From UBA5078 sp963977405 (GTDB lineage Bacteria > Pseudomonadota > Gammaproteobacteria > Pseudomonadales > Pseudohongiellaceae), in the NCBI GenBank assembly GCA_963977405.1, contig CAXBOY010000024.1, positions 1 through 33,705 on the forward strand: 33,705 nucleotides of DNA, written 5' to 3'. Every line of letters starts with the position of its first letter. Within the stretch, counting starts at the first letter, position 1. The notes under the pieces were generated by a model that was not told the origin of the DNA, did not search any database, and worked only from the letters and a program-made list of their open reading frames with translations. The position numbers and the translations under genes were made by a program. Shown here in pieces: positions 1 through 9,311 of the stretch.

Positions 1-1
1 C

Positions 2-466
2 GGTAGTCGAGGCGAGGTGCCGGAGTTAGAGCTCGAGTATGTGCCCGACACCTCGGATATCGAAGTGGGGGATCTGCTCGTCAGTTCTGGCCTCGGACAA
101 CGCTTCCCGAAGGATTATCCCGTCGCCGAGGTCACCAGTGTAGTGCACGACCGCGGTCAACCCTTCGCCACTATTAAGGCAAAGCCCCTCGCACAGATGG
201 ATAGGACTCGCCACGTGATGTTGTTGGCCTTAGCCAGCAATGAACTCGAGCGCTCCAACCAGTCAGGCATCGCGCCGGTCTGGGTGGACAATGCCCTCAA
301 CAAAGGCGGAAAGCGTCTCGGCATTGAAGAACAGATCGACGAGCTAGGCGCCGAGCCGCTCGAAGAAGTCGTTAATCCAGCCCCGGAAACGGTAGGCTTG
401 GATGAGCCTGTGCCTTCGGAAACGGCAGACACCGTGCCAGAAGATCCCGCTGCAGGACAGGAGTAA
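2..466 (+). CDS. mreC: Rod-shape-determining protein MreC, C-terminal part (5' end outside window)
   Basis: MreC is the periplasmic, inner-membrane-anchored scaffold of the elongasome that links MreB/MreD to cell-wall synthases. Only the C-terminal region is present. The reading frame is open from base 2, so the GTG at 17 is internal. The visible stretch LELEYVPDTSDIEVGDLL, then SGLGQRFPKDYPVAEV, matches the conserved beta-domain signature of MreC. The last ~40 residues form an acidic, proline-rich tail (EEVVNPAPETVGLDEP and onward), a variable feature of the family. The stop is 3 bp before mreD, as expected for an mreBCD operon. mreB should lie upstream of the window. Identity is secure from the motif plus the downstream mreD. 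Confidence 0.93.
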   Translation, partial: GSRGEVPELELEYVPDTSDIEVGDLLVSSGLGQRFPKDYPVAEVTSVVHDRGQPFATIKAKPLAQMDRTRHVMLLALASNELERSNQSGIAPVWVDNALNKGGKRLGIEEQIDELGAEPLEEVVNPAPETVGLDEPVPSETADTVPEDPAAGQE

Positions 467-469
467 GCG

Positions 470-958
470 ATGAATCAACGTACACATGGCAGCTGGGTTA
501 TCTTCTTGAGCTTCTTCGTCGCCTACTTATTAGCCATAGTGCCATTCCCAGAGTGGGCTATGAATTACCGCCCACAATGGATCGCGATGGTGCTCATCTA
601 TTGGGCGATGGCCTTGCCCTATCGCGTAGGCATCGGTTTTGCTTGGGTGGCGGGTCTGCTAATGGATATTCTCGAGGGCTCCCTTCTGGGGCTCAATGCG
701 CTGGCCCTGGCGATAATCGCTTATATCGCCCTCAGCCTGCATCAACGCCTGCGCATGTTCTCGTCTCTTCAGCAGAGCGGCGTCGTCCTCGCTTTGATAG
801 GCTTACATTTAATGATGACCCATTGGATGAAGATTGCTGCCGAACAGGCCGTAGCCTCCAATCTAATGTTCTTGCTAGGAGCCCTGTCCAGCGCCTTCAT
901 CTGGCCGTGGATGTTCGTGTTGCTGCGCCAGATGCGCCGCAGTTTTGGAGTACGCTAG
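470..958 (+). CDS. mreD: Rod-shape-determining membrane protein MreD
   Basis: MreD is a small polytopic inner-membrane partner of MreC in the cell-elongation machinery. The 162-residue product is almost entirely hydrophobic, with about five membrane segments: around residues 8-28, a short pair near 32-70, one near 72-90, one near 101-118 and one near 128-152. It also carries the gammaproteobacterial feature of an N-terminal PFPEWAMNYRPQW loop followed by LIYWAMALPYRVGIGFAW. Length fits the family (about 160). The ATG lies 3 bp after the mreC stop, with an AGGA-type ribosome site inside the mreC end, so translation is probably coupled. The call rests on these motifs and on synteny. Confidence 0.93.
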   Translation: MNQRTHGSWVIFLSFFVAYLLAIVPFPEWAMNYRPQWIAMVLIYWAMALPYRVGIGFAWVAGLLMDILEGSLLGLNALALAIIAYIALSLHQRLRMFSSLQQSGVVLALIGLHLMMTHWMKIAAEQAVASNLMFLLGALSSAFIWPWMFVLLRQMRRSFGVR

Positions 959-996
959 CCAGGGGATTATCCCCGCAGCGGCCAGCCTGAGGACAC

Positions 997-1605
997 ATGC
1001 CTTACCAGTTCGATTCCATAGTATTAGCCTCTGCCTCGCCGCGTCGCCGCGAGATCCTCTCCCAAATGGGCGTTGCCCATAGTCTCGCCGAACATAGTGT
1101 CGATGAGGTCGCGTATGCGGGCGAATCCGCCGTCGACTTCGTGCAACGCTTAGCGCTGGAGAAGGCCTTGTCGGTGCAGGCGTCAAACCCCCAGATGACA
1201 CTGCCGATACTCGGCTCCGACACTATCGTGGTCTGTGACCAACAAGTTCTCGGCAAGCCCGTGGATCGTGCCGACGCGCTGCGCATGTTGGCACTGCTTT
1301 CGGGGCGTCAACATCAAGTATTGTCGGCCGTAGCGCTATGCTTAGGCGCGCGAAGCAAGGTCATACTCTCCCTTAGCGATGTCAGCTTCAAGCCGTTAAA
1401 CCAGCAGGAGCGTGAGCTATATTGGGCTAGCGGCGAACCCATCGGCAAGGCAGGCGCATATGCCATTCAGGGCCTCGGCGGCATGTTCGTAAGTGCGCTT
1501 GCGGGCAGCTTCAGCGGCGTAATGGGTCTGCCCGTGTTTGAGACTGCCCAGCTTTTGGCCGAGTTCGGTGTTCGCACAGGGATGAGTGAGAGGAATGCCA
1601 CATGA
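997..1605 (+). CDS. maf: Maf-like nucleoside triphosphate pyrophosphatase (YhdE type, dTTP/UTP)
   Basis: Maf proteins hydrolyse non-canonical or excess nucleoside triphosphates to monophosphates. The 202-residue product shows the N-terminal SASPRRREIL signature, the central GSDTIVVCDQQVLGKP motif with the metal-binding acidic residue, and GKAGAYAIQGLGGMFV. The GKAGAYAIQG form is typical of the YhdE (dTTP/UTP/5-methyl-UTP) branch rather than the YceF (m7GTP) branch, so that specificity is inferred from family knowledge. It sits 38 bp after mreD and overlaps the rng start by 4 bp (ATGA), the usual gammaproteobacterial order. No abnormalities seen. Confidence 0.93.
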   Translation: MPYQFDSIVLASASPRRREILSQMGVAHSLAEHSVDEVAYAGESAVDFVQRLALEKALSVQASNPQMTLPILGSDTIVVCDQQVLGKPVDRADALRMLALLSGRQHQVLSAVALCLGARSKVILSLSDVSFKPLNQQERELYWASGEPIGKAGAYAIQGLGGMFVSALAGSFSGVMGLPVFETAQLLAEFGVRTGMSERNAT

Positions 1606-3080
1606 GTGAGGAGATTCTCATCAATGTCACCCCCATGGAGACTCGCGTAGCCCTGATCGAAAATGGCTTATTGCAGGAAGTCTTCGTCGAGCGCCCTCAT
1701 AGTAAGGGGCATGTTGGCGATGTCTATCTGGGCAAGGTGATTCGTGTGATGCCCGGTATGGAGGCTGCATTCGTCGACATTGGTCTGGAGCGCGCCGCGT
1801 TTATTCACAGCGCGGATATCTCACCCATCAGCCCAGAGGGTTTCGAGGTGCGCAATGAGACCCCGTTGCCTATTCAAAGTTTGGTGCGCGACGGTCAACT
1901 CATCGTGGTGCAAGTCATCAAGGATCCGATCGGCAGCAAAGGAGCTCGTCTAAGCACCCATCTTACCCTGCCATCGCGCAACCTCGTCTATCTGCCCCGC
2001 AGTGCCCATATGGGGATATCACAGCGCTTAGAGGACGAGCAGGAACGGGCGCGCTTGAGTGGGCTCGTTGAGCAGTGCATCGCGCAAGAGGAGATGGAAG
2101 GGCAGGGCGGATTTATCATTCGCACCGCAGCAGAGGGCTGCAGCGCCGAGGAAATGCTAGAGGATGTGCGTTTCTTGAAACGGCTGTGGGGCGCGGTGGA
2201 GCGCCGGGTCAACGATAGTCGTGACGTCCACATTCTGTACCGGGAAGTGCCGCTTTACATGCGTGCTATGCGCGATCTCATAACGCCGGACATCGAGAAA
2301 ATTCGCATCGACACGCGCAGCGCATTCGAAGAGATATCGCAGTTTATCCAAGACTTCATACCGGAGTTCCGCAATAGCGTGGAATGTTATGCGGGTGAGC
2401 GCCCTATCTTCGATCTCTACAGCATTGACGATGAGATCGATAAGGCGCTTGGTCGCAAGGTCAAGCTCAAGTCTGGTGGAGACCTGATCATCGATCAAAC
2501 CGAGGCAATGACCACGGTGGACGTCAACACCGGCGCGTACCTGGGCAGTAAGAACCATGCGGAGACAATCCTAAAAACCAATCTAGAGGCAGCCACCGCA
2601 ATTGCGCGCCAGCTTAGAATTCGCAATCTTGGCGGCATCATCATTCTGGATTTCATCGACATGGTGGACCCAGAACATCAGCGCCAAGTCATGCGCACTT
2701 TAACCAAGGCCTTAGAGAAGGACCATGCTCGCACCTCAGTAAGCGTCATGTCCGAGCTCGGCCTAGTCGAGATGACCCGTAAACGCACGCGAGAGAGTCT
2801 AGGGCAAATACTCTGTAGTGCCTGTCCGGTATGCGAAGGTAAGGGGCGGCTCAAGACTCCCGAGACAATTTGCTACGAGATTTTTCGCGAGATACTACGT
2901 GTGGCGAGAGTATACGAGAACGACGTGATTCTGGTCATGGCGTCGCAGACAGTCGTGGACAGGCTACTCGACGAGGAATCCAGCACTCTGGCCGATTTGG
3001 AAGAATTAATCGGCAAGTCGGTCAGGTTTGAGGTGGAACCAATGTATACTCAAGAGCAATTTGATGTCGTGTTGTTTTAG
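1602..3080 (+). CDS. rng: Ribonuclease G
   Basis: Endoribonuclease of the RNase E/G family, involved in 16S rRNA 5' maturation and mRNA turnover. The 492 residues match RNase G length; the long RNase E scaffold tail is absent. An S1 RNA-binding domain lies at about residues 38-125 (GDVYLGKVIRVMPGMEAAFVDIG). The catalytic metal-binding aspartates are visible as D307 in DVNTG and D350 in LDFIDM, with the 43-residue spacing known from RNase E. The zinc-link is C408-P-V-C411. An extra Cys, C405, precedes it (CSACPVC). The start overlaps the maf stop (ATGA), implying translational coupling. Confidence 0.96.
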   Translation: MSEEILINVTPMETRVALIENGLLQEVFVERPHSKGHVGDVYLGKVIRVMPGMEAAFVDIGLERAAFIHSADISPISPEGFEVRNETPLPIQSLVRDGQLIVVQVIKDPIGSKGARLSTHLTLPSRNLVYLPRSAHMGISQRLEDEQERARLSGLVEQCIAQEEMEGQGGFIIRTAAEGCSAEEMLEDVRFLKRLWGAVERRVNDSRDVHILYREVPLYMRAMRDLITPDIEKIRIDTRSAFEEISQFIQDFIPEFRNSVECYAGERPIFDLYSIDDEIDKALGRKVKLKSGGDLIIDQTEAMTTVDVNTGAYLGSKNHAETILKTNLEAATAIARQLRIRNLGGIIILDFIDMVDPEHQRQVMRTLTKALEKDHARTSVSVMSELGLVEMTRKRTRESLGQILCSACPVCEGKGRLKTPETICYEIFREILRVARVYENDVILVMASQTVVDRLLDEESSTLADLEELIGKSVRFEVEPMYTQEQFDVVLF

Positions 3081-3130
3081 GGCTTTGCATCTAGAGCCCA
3101 CAACGCCTCTGGCCTCGGGCCGAAGCCGCC

Positions 3131-6100
3131 ATGATCCTGACACTACTGAAAAAGACTGTTTCGCTGTTACTCACAGCGTCCCTCATCCTCCTGTTGACCT
3201 TGGCGGTCTATGTCAGTCTCGGGCGGCAGTTGCTGCCCTATGTCGGCAATTATCATGGGGATATCGAGAACCGGCTCTCAGAGAGTCTTGGTCAGCCGCT
3301 ACGTTTCGCCAGCATTGAGGGTGGTTGGAACCGTTTTAACCCCATCATTACCCTACACGACGTGGCGATCGCAAACCCGCAGCCCGGTGGCGAAGAGCGC
3401 CTTGTTGAAGTAGACACCCTCACACTAGAGCTCAACGCTTGGGCCAGCCTCCTACAGTGGCGCTTGTTACTTGCCTCAATCGACATTGAGAAGCCCGCCT
3501 TCATTCTAGAAGAGGACGCAGACGGTCGTTGGCAGTTGTTCGGTTTCGAATCTGACCCTTCCGTCGCTCTCGATGCCGATCAGGCCTTGGATCTAATTTC
3601 ACGCGTGAGCGACCTGACACTTAGTAATCTTCAATTAACTCTCCGTCGAGCCAGTGGCCACACACACAGTTTCGAGCGCAGTCGACTGCGAGTTCAGAAT
3701 CGCAACGAGCAGCACTATCTGCATCTCGATGTCTGGCAAAGTGATGTAATCGGCCCCTTGAGTATCGCCGCAGAACTTAGCGGTCAAAGTATGGCTGAGC
3801 TGCAAGGCCAGCTCTATGTGCTGCTTCCCGATACCGATTATTCCGAAATCGTCTCTCGTGATTTCAGCGATAGCCTTAGCCTTAACACGCTCGAGGGCAA
3901 TGCTGAAATGTGGGTGTCGATTAGCGACGGTCAGCTACGCTCGGCACAGGGCAATGTTAATTTGTCGCGACTTGGTTTGAGTTTGCCACAGCCCTACCTA
4001 GTCGAAGACTTGGGGACGCAGTTCTATGTTCAGCGCGCGGGGGCCGATCAGGCCTGGGAGCTGTGGTTGGAGAAATTCAGTTTTAGCTGGAACGAGTCGC
4101 AATGGCGTGAGAGCAATATTTATGCAGACTTCTCGGCAGATGAGCACTTTAATTTAAAGGCCGATCGACTGAATCTCGGTATTGTTACCGGAATGCTTGG
4201 GGTATCGAACTTGTTGCCGGAGCAAGGCAATGCGCAGCTACTCGGCCACTACCCGCGCGGCGAGCTGGATAACTTAGATTTGGAATGGTCCCTAAGCAAG
4301 CAAGCAAGCGACACCGCAGCGATGCGCCTGGTTGCCAATCTTAACGATGTCGCCATGAACGCCCGTGGCGGCGTGCCAGCCATCTGGGGTATCGATGGTT
4401 ATACCGAGCTGAGTTTCGATACGCGGCAACAACGTCTAAGCGGTTTCGCCGATGTCGAGTCGCGCCGTCTGATGTTTCAATTGCCGGCTCTGTTCAATGA
4501 TGTGTGGGTCTACGACCGCATCAATGGACGAGTGAGCGTCGATCTCGATGTGACAGAAGGCATGTTGCTCACTCTAAGTAGCAGCGTGATCGTGGCGGAG
4601 TCCCAGGCTGTAACCGGGCGAGCACAGTTCTCGCTATTCGCCAAGAAGGTCATGGACGAAGACACCGTTGCTGATCTGGAATTAATGGTTGGGATTAGTC
4701 GCGGCGACATCAGTCAGAAAGCAATCTATTTGCCTAACGCGCCAGAGGTGAAGGACGGCCTACGCGGCCTCATGACGTGGCTTGACGGCGCAATCCTCGA
4801 TGGCACTGCTGTCGATAGCGGGTTGATTTACCGAGGCTCAGTGTTGCCCAGCAGTAGGCCTAACGACCGGACCCTGCAGATGGTGTTCAATGTAGAGAAT
4901 GGAACGCTGCGCTTCGACCCGCAGTGGCCAGCGTTAGATAGTTTAAATGGACACGTGATTATCGGCGATCGCAATGTCGACATCGAAGTGAGCAGGGGAC
5001 AATCATTCGGCATAGGCTTCGATTCGACGGTCGCGGCGATTCGGCCGAATGAAACGGGGCCGGGCAACTGGCTGACGGTTACTGGAAAAGGCTCTGGTGA
5101 TACACAGCAAGCGTTAGGTTATCTGCAGCAGACGCCGGTCACTCGCGGGTTTGGAAATTATATCGCGGATTGGCAGGGGCAGGGCGAAGTCGATTTGGCC
5201 CTAGATTTGCGCATCCCTTTGGGTATCGTTGGTTCGACGCCCGTGGTAGATGTGGCACTTCAGCTTCGCGATGACACGCTCTATATTCCAGAGTTTGAGC
5301 TGCGTTTCGACACTGTCAATGGCGCGCTACAATACAACAGCAGTACTGGGCTAACGGGCGAGGGAGTCACCGCCACGCTTTTCGATGAGCCAATTTCTGT
5401 GAGCCTGCTCAGTAGTGTTGATGGCGAACGTACCACCAATACCCGTGTAGAGATCGAGGGTGCTGTCGAGGTTGCTGCGCTTCGGGCTTGGCCTAAGCAG
5501 AGTGGGTTCGTGGTGGACATGCTGGGCCGTACTAGCGGCAAAATGGATTACATGGCGCTTCTCGAAATTGCGCAACCCGCCGAGTCAACAGCACAAGCTG
5601 CAGCGGCGGCGCCACGGCGCAGGCTTACGATAGAAAGCAAGCTAGAGGGCGTCGCGTTGAACTATCCAGTGCCGTTCGAGAAACTCGCTGACGCCCCGAT
5701 GCCGATGCACATGACTATCGACTTCCTCGATAACCGAGAAGATCTGCGCGTCACCTTGGGGGATATCACTTCGGTCAATATTGGCCTTAGCGATGGACAG
5801 ATTCGTAGCGGTTTAGTGTTCCTTGGCAAGCAGAATGAGGGGGTGAGTGTTAGGCGTCTGAATGCCAATGCGCCGGGCCTCGATGTTCTTGGAACCTTGC
5901 AGCGTTTCGACTATGAAGAGTGGATGACGGCCTTGCGCGAGACGGCGACAGTAGGCGCTGCAAGTAGCAGCAGCGGCAATTTCTCAAGCTTACGCAACGC
6001 CATCAACGCAGTGGATGTCACTATTGCCGATGCTTATGCCTTTGGGCAAAACGCCAAAGATTTGAATGTTCAGATTGCGAGTGAAGCACAATACTGGAAG

Positions 6101-7288
6101 CTGTCGCTAGCCAGTACTACTGTCGAGGGCGAGGTGCAGGTGCCCTATTCGAGCGATGAGCCTCTAGACGTCAATTTCAACCGCCTAGTTTTCCCAGCAC
6201 CACCGGAGCCGGAAGAGGGAGCCAGTTTGGCTAGCAGCTTCGATCTAGCGCTCGTTGGACCGCCGCAAGCAGACGACGCTTACTGGTTGGAGCAAGAGCG
6301 CGTCGATATTCTCGCTGATGTCGATCCGAGGGATTTTCCCTATATGAATTTCCGCGCAGCGAATGTGCAGCGAGGCGATGCGGATTACGGCAGCTGGCAG
6401 TTTACGATCGAGCCTAATCAGAGTGGGGCTGTATTCAGCAATCTGCTGGTAGAAACGCGAGGAGTTCGTGCGGGTAAACTGGGCGAGGAGGGCCGCTTCA
6501 TGTGGACCTACGATGGCACTGATCACCACAGTTACTTCAACTCTGTCCTAGAGGCAGGCAACCTCGCCACGGTGTTGAGTAATTTCGGCTACGCGCCAAG
6601 CCTTGAGAGCAGTAGCGCAGAGTTTATTACCAGTGTCGATTGGGCCGGGAGTCCCGCATTCTTCGCAGTAGAGTCTCTCAGTGGCGACGTCGACTTGAAG
6701 GTCTTCGAAGGGCGCTTTCTACAGAGCAGCGCCGGAGCAGCCAATGGGGCGCTCAAGCTGATCAGTATTATCAATTTCGATGCCTTGGTGCGTCGCCTGC
6801 GTTTTAGCGATGATTTGCTCAGGCGCGGTTTGTCCTACGAGCAGATCAATGGCTCGTTGAGAATCAACGACGGCATTGTGGATATCGTGGACCGTCTTCA
6901 GATCATCGGACCGGCTAGTCTATTTCAAGTCAGTGGGCAGCTCGATTTAGCTCAGCAGACAATCGATGGCAATCTCTATATCACCCTACCCTTGAGCGAT
7001 AATATTCCTTGGATGAGCGGTATCGCGGTATTGAATAATCTCATCAACTGGCAAGTGGCTGTAGGCGTGTTCTTGTTCGATCAAATTTTCGGTGATCAGG
7101 TAGATAGCCTCACGAGCGCTCAATATACCCTAAAAGGTCCATGGGACGGCTTAGAGCCGCGCCTTAATCAGGTATTTGGGACTCCCGGCGCTCCTGCTGC
7201 ACCGCCTGGAGGCCAAGCCGTGCCTGCGTCTAATGGCCAGAGCGCACCCGCTAGCAATGGGGCCGCTGCGCCCGCCAACAGCAACTAA
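3131..7288 (+). CDS. yhdP: YhdP family AsmA-like phospholipid-transport protein
   Basis: Giant inner-membrane-anchored periplasmic protein of the AsmA-like/TamB superfamily. E. coli YhdP helps carry phospholipids to the outer membrane. There is one N-terminal membrane segment (about residues 8-29, rich in Leu), then a long beta-rich periplasmic body typical of the YhdP/TIGR02099 family. It ends with the conserved C-terminal block that includes LKLISIINFDALVRRLRFSDDLL. At 1385 residues it is somewhat longer than E. coli YhdP (about 1266). The last ~35 residues are a low-complexity Ala/Pro/Gly/Asn/Ser tail with repeated PASNG units. It begins 50 bp after rng; the start Met directly precedes a lysine pair and the membrane segment. 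Confidence 0.9.
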   Translation: MILTLLKKTVSLLLTASLILLLTLAVYVSLGRQLLPYVGNYHGDIENRLSESLGQPLRFASIEGGWNRFNPIITLHDVAIANPQPGGEERLVEVDTLTLELNAWASLLQWRLLLASIDIEKPAFILEEDADGRWQLFGFESDPSVALDADQALDLISRVSDLTLSNLQLTLRRASGHTHSFERSRLRVQNRNEQHYLHLDVWQSDVIGPLSIAAELSGQSMAELQGQLYVLLPDTDYSEIVSRDFSDSLSLNTLEGNAEMWVSISDGQLRSAQGNVNLSRLGLSLPQPYLVEDLGTQFYVQRAGADQAWELWLEKFSFSWNESQWRESNIYADFSADEHFNLKADRLNLGIVTGMLGVSNLLPEQGNAQLLGHYPRGELDNLDLEWSLSKQASDTAAMRLVANLNDVAMNARGGVPAIWGIDGYTELSFDTRQQRLSGFADVESRRLMFQLPALFNDVWVYDRINGRVSVDLDVTEGMLLTLSSSVIVAESQAVTGRAQFSLFAKKVMDEDTVADLELMVGISRGDISQKAIYLPNAPEVKDGLRGLMTWLDGAILDGTAVDSGLIYRGSVLPSSRPNDRTLQMVFNVENGTLRFDPQWPALDSLNGHVIIGDRNVDIEVSRGQSFGIGFDSTVAAIRPNETGPGNWLTVTGKGSGDTQQALGYLQQTPVTRGFGNYIADWQGQGEVDLALDLRIPLGIVGSTPVVDVALQLRDDTLYIPEFELRFDTVNGALQYNSSTGLTGEGVTATLFDEPISVSLLSSVDGERTTNTRVEIEGAVEVAALRAWPKQSGFVVDMLGRTSGKMDYMALLEIAQPAESTAQAAAAAPRRRLTIESKLEGVALNYPVPFEKLADAPMPMHMTIDFLDNREDLRVTLGDITSVNIGLSDGQIRSGLVFLGKQNEGVSVRRLNANAPGLDVLGTLQRFDYEEWMTALRETATVGAASSSSGNFSSLRNAINAVDVTIADAYAFGQNAKDLNVQIASEAQYWKLSLASTTVEGEVQVPYSSDEPLDVNFNRLVFPAPPEPEEGASLASSFDLALVGPPQADDAYWLEQERVDILADVDPRDFPYMNFRAANVQRGDADYGSWQFTIEPNQSGAVFSNLLVETRGVRAGKLGEEGRFMWTYDGTDHHSYFNSVLEAGNLATVLSNFGYAPSLESSSAEFITSVDWAGSPAFFAVESLSGDVDLKVFEGRFLQSSAGAANGALKLISIINFDALVRRLRFSDDLLRRGLSYEQINGSLRINDGIVDIVDRLQIIGPASLFQVSGQLDLAQQTIDGNLYITLPLSDNIPWMSGIAVLNNLINWQVAVGVFLFDQIFGDQVDSLTSAQYTLKGPWDGLEPRLNQVFGTPGAPAAPPGGQAVPASNGQSAPASNGAAAPANSN

Positions 7289-7301
7289 GAGGAGTGTCAC
7301 A

Positions 7302-8153
7302 TTGAGGAAACACACTGTAGCGGTAGTGCAGCTAGTCAGTACGGAAGATGTTCAGCGCAATCTTCGTGCGACCGAGGCGCTTATCGGGAAAGCGGCGGCA
7401 GCGGGTGCGAAGTTGATTTTGCTTCCGGAGAATTTCGCGGTCCTCGACGGCGGACCACTTAGTCAGTTTGCAGAGCGCGAGGGCGACAATACGGCGCTGT
7501 TGCAAGGTTTCCTGCGTGAGCAGGCAATGGCGAATCAGGTGTTTCTAGTCGCGGGCACTATGCCGATGGCGACTCGCCCACTTCGCACTGGTGATACAGA
7601 GGTACAGACGATTAACGATGGTCGAGTGCGCCCTGCGAGTCTGGTGTACGACCCCGCGGGTGAGGTAATTGCCCGTTACGACAAGATGCATCTATTCGAT
7701 GTGCAGGTGGAAGATAAGCAAGCCCAATATTCGGAGTCTTCGAACTTCGAGGCTGGCGATCAAGTAGTTTGGGCCGACACCCCCATGGGACGCCTCGGCC
7801 TGAGCATCTGCTACGATCTGCGCTTCCCTGAGCTTTATCGCCGCCTACTCGGCGGAGGAGCGGAGATACTGACGGTGCCCTCGGCGTTCACAAAGGTGAC
7901 GGGCGAGGCGCACTGGGAAGTGCTACTTAGAGCCCGCGCGATAGAGAATCAATGCTATGTGTTAGCCGCGAATCATGGCGGCGTGCATAATGCGAAACGA
8001 GAGACCTTCGGCCATTCTATGATCGTCGATCCGTGGGGTCGGGTATTGGCCCAAGTGGATAAAGGCGAGGGTTTCGCCTGCGCGCAGATCGACTTAGACG
8101 CACTGCATGAGCTTCGCGCTAAGATGCCAGTACAAAGCCACCGCCGCCTGTAG
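7302..8153 (+). CDS. Carbon-nitrogen hydrolase (Nit1/Nit2-type, probable deaminated-glutathione amidase)
   Basis: Nitrilase-superfamily amidase. The Nit1/YbeM branch repairs deaminated glutathione. The Glu-Lys-Cys catalytic triad is visible: E43 in LLPENFAVL, K128 in RYDKMHLFDV, and C170 in SICYDLRFPELYR. I start it at TTG 7302 (283 residues) because a GGAG ribosome site lies 7 bp upstream and because homologues start just before the first beta strand (HTVAVVQL). The frame stays open back to 7176, but that extension would run inside the yhdP coding end and is Pro/Arg-rich. It starts 13 bp after the yhdP stop, so it is the last gene of the operon. In many relatives tldD follows; here it does not. 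Confidence 0.88.
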   Translation: MRKHTVAVVQLVSTEDVQRNLRATEALIGKAAAAGAKLILLPENFAVLDGGPLSQFAEREGDNTALLQGFLREQAMANQVFLVAGTMPMATRPLRTGDTEVQTINDGRVRPASLVYDPAGEVIARYDKMHLFDVQVEDKQAQYSESSNFEAGDQVVWADTPMGRLGLSICYDLRFPELYRRLLGGGAEILTVPSAFTKVTGEAHWEVLLRARAIENQCYVLAANHGGVHNAKRETFGHSMIVDPWGRVLAQVDKGEGFACAQIDLDALHELRAKMPVQSHRRL

Positions 8154-8168
8154 CACCCCCCTGTGTTG

Positions 8169-8198
8169 TTGAATCGGCCTTCTGTTTTCCCTTAATAT
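8169..8198 (+). promoter_or_regulatory. Possible sigma-70 promoter for the DUF445 gene
   Basis: TTGAAT at 8169-8174 and TAATAT at 8193-8198 are separated by 18 bp, each matching four of six consensus bases. A short perfect hairpin (TGCGCG, 3-nt loop, CGCGCA, 8198-8212) follows immediately in the presumed leader. The match is modest, so this is tentative. Confidence 0.35.
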
Positions 8199-8231
8199 GC
8201 GCGCCTCGCGCACAGCAAATTAGGTTCGAAT

Positions 8232-8960
8232 GTGAATATTGATAAGAGTTTAGTTACAAATGTCGTGGCGCTAGGGCTAGTGCTAGCGGGCTTGCTGCCC
8301 TTCGAGGGTGCCCATTGGTTGTTGACTATGGGCCTGTTCGCGTTGTCCGGTAGTGTCACCAATTGGTTAGCCATTCACATGCTCTTCGAGCGCGTGCCAG
8401 GATTCTATGGCTCTGGCGTAGTACCCCTGCATTTCGAGGAGTTCAAGAATGGTATTCGCAAGCTCATCATGCAGCAGTTCTTTAGCCCAGAGAATATAGA
8501 GAAGTTTTTCAAAGAGTCGGGTGGCATTTCTCGTAGTCTCGATGGCGAGCTGCTCAAACTCATCGACAAGCTAGATCTGGAGAAAGCATTCGAGTCTTTG
8601 CTCGATGTCATCATGGCATCCTCGTTCGGCGGCATGCTTGGCATGCTGGGCGGTCGTGATGCCTTGAAGTCACTAAAAGAACCCTTTGTCACGAAGATGC
8701 GTGATTATTTTCGTGCCGTAGTAGATTCCGATGCCTTCCGCGCCTCTATGGCCGAGGGGCTCGCCAACGCAGGCGAGGGCAAGGCAAGTCTGTATTCGCG
8801 CATCGAGCACATCGTTGAGCGCCGGCTCGAGGAGTTAACCCCGCAATTAGTTAAGGAGATCGTGCAGGCGATGATCAAGAAACATCTCGGCTGGTTGGTG
8901 GTTTGGGGTGGTGTATTAGGTGGTTTGATTGGTTTGATCGTAACTACAGCAGGGCTGTAA
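8232..8960 (+). CDS. DUF445 family membrane protein
   Basis: The protein has 242 residues and starts at GTG. An N-terminal hydrophobic pair lies at about residues 8-48 (VVALGLVLAGLLPF, then WLLTMGLFALSGSVTNWLAI), and a C-terminal membrane segment at about 222-241 (WLVVWGGVLGGLIGLIV). A mostly helical, charged region between them begins GIRKLIMQQFF. The SVTNWLAIHMLFERVPGFYGSGVVP stretch, read in parts, is the recognisable DUF445 (YheB-like) signature around a conserved membrane re-entry. The biochemical role of the family is not established. The gene is separated from the nitrilase by 78 bp with its own weak promoter, so it is probably not part of the mre operon. Confidence 0.8.
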   Translation: MNIDKSLVTNVVALGLVLAGLLPFEGAHWLLTMGLFALSGSVTNWLAIHMLFERVPGFYGSGVVPLHFEEFKNGIRKLIMQQFFSPENIEKFFKESGGISRSLDGELLKLIDKLDLEKAFESLLDVIMASSFGGMLGMLGGRDALKSLKEPFVTKMRDYFRAVVDSDAFRASMAEGLANAGEGKASLYSRIEHIVERRLEELTPQLVKEIVQAMIKKHLGWLVVWGGVLGGLIGLIVTTAGL

Positions 8961-9311
8961 TTCTTTCGCTCTGCGAAACTTCAAAATAGAACGGATGTTC
9001 TTTCTAAGCTGTCCAGTGTGGCATTGTGATTGAAAAAACAGCAGATTCCAGAATCGCTCAGCCTGAACTATTTACGATATCGCTAGATTTTTCAGTGGTT
9101 TAGCGTGCTGGCTATGCTTGGCAAGTTCATTATGTGATGACTGCCGCCTCATGCTGTGAATGGACAGCGACACAAATGTAGTATTTTGTATCAATAGATG
9201 TAAAAAACTGCCGCCTATACTACAATGCCGCCCGACTAAACCCCCTGCTGATTGACAGTCAATATAGTCGATCATTCCTCAATTACCTAGATAAGAGACT
9301 GAGCATTTATT
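8961..9311. other. 351-bp intergenic region, AT-richer than surroundings
   Basis: No convincing gene. A short hairpin TTTCGC-TCT-GCGAAA (8964-8978) follows the DUF445 stop but has no T-run. A -10-like TATACT is at 9216-9221 without a good -35. A perfect 13-bp palindrome lies at 9251-9263, 49 bp before the TetR start (listed separately). The minus-strand frame across 9072-9275 has no homology I recognise and no ribosome site, so I do not call it. Confidence 0.5.
9251..9263. promoter_or_regulatory. Candidate TetR operator palindrome
   Basis: ATTGAC-A-GTCAAT is a perfect palindrome with 6-bp arms, 49 bp upstream of the tetR-family start codon. It also contains a TTGACA hexamer (9252-9257) that could be a -35 element, so repressor binding here would occlude the promoter. 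TetR proteins commonly bind short palindromes in their own promoters; binding by this particular protein is inferred. Confidence 0.45.

Noticed and set aside
4510..6774. Several minus-strand open frames inside yhdP
   Set aside because: Shadow frames of a long GC-biased gene with serine/arginine-rich low-complexity translations and no signals.
7176..7301. Longer nitrilase start at 7176
   Set aside because: It would overlap the yhdP end by over 100 bp and encodes a non-homologous Pro/Arg-rich stretch; TTG 7302 has a good ribosome site.
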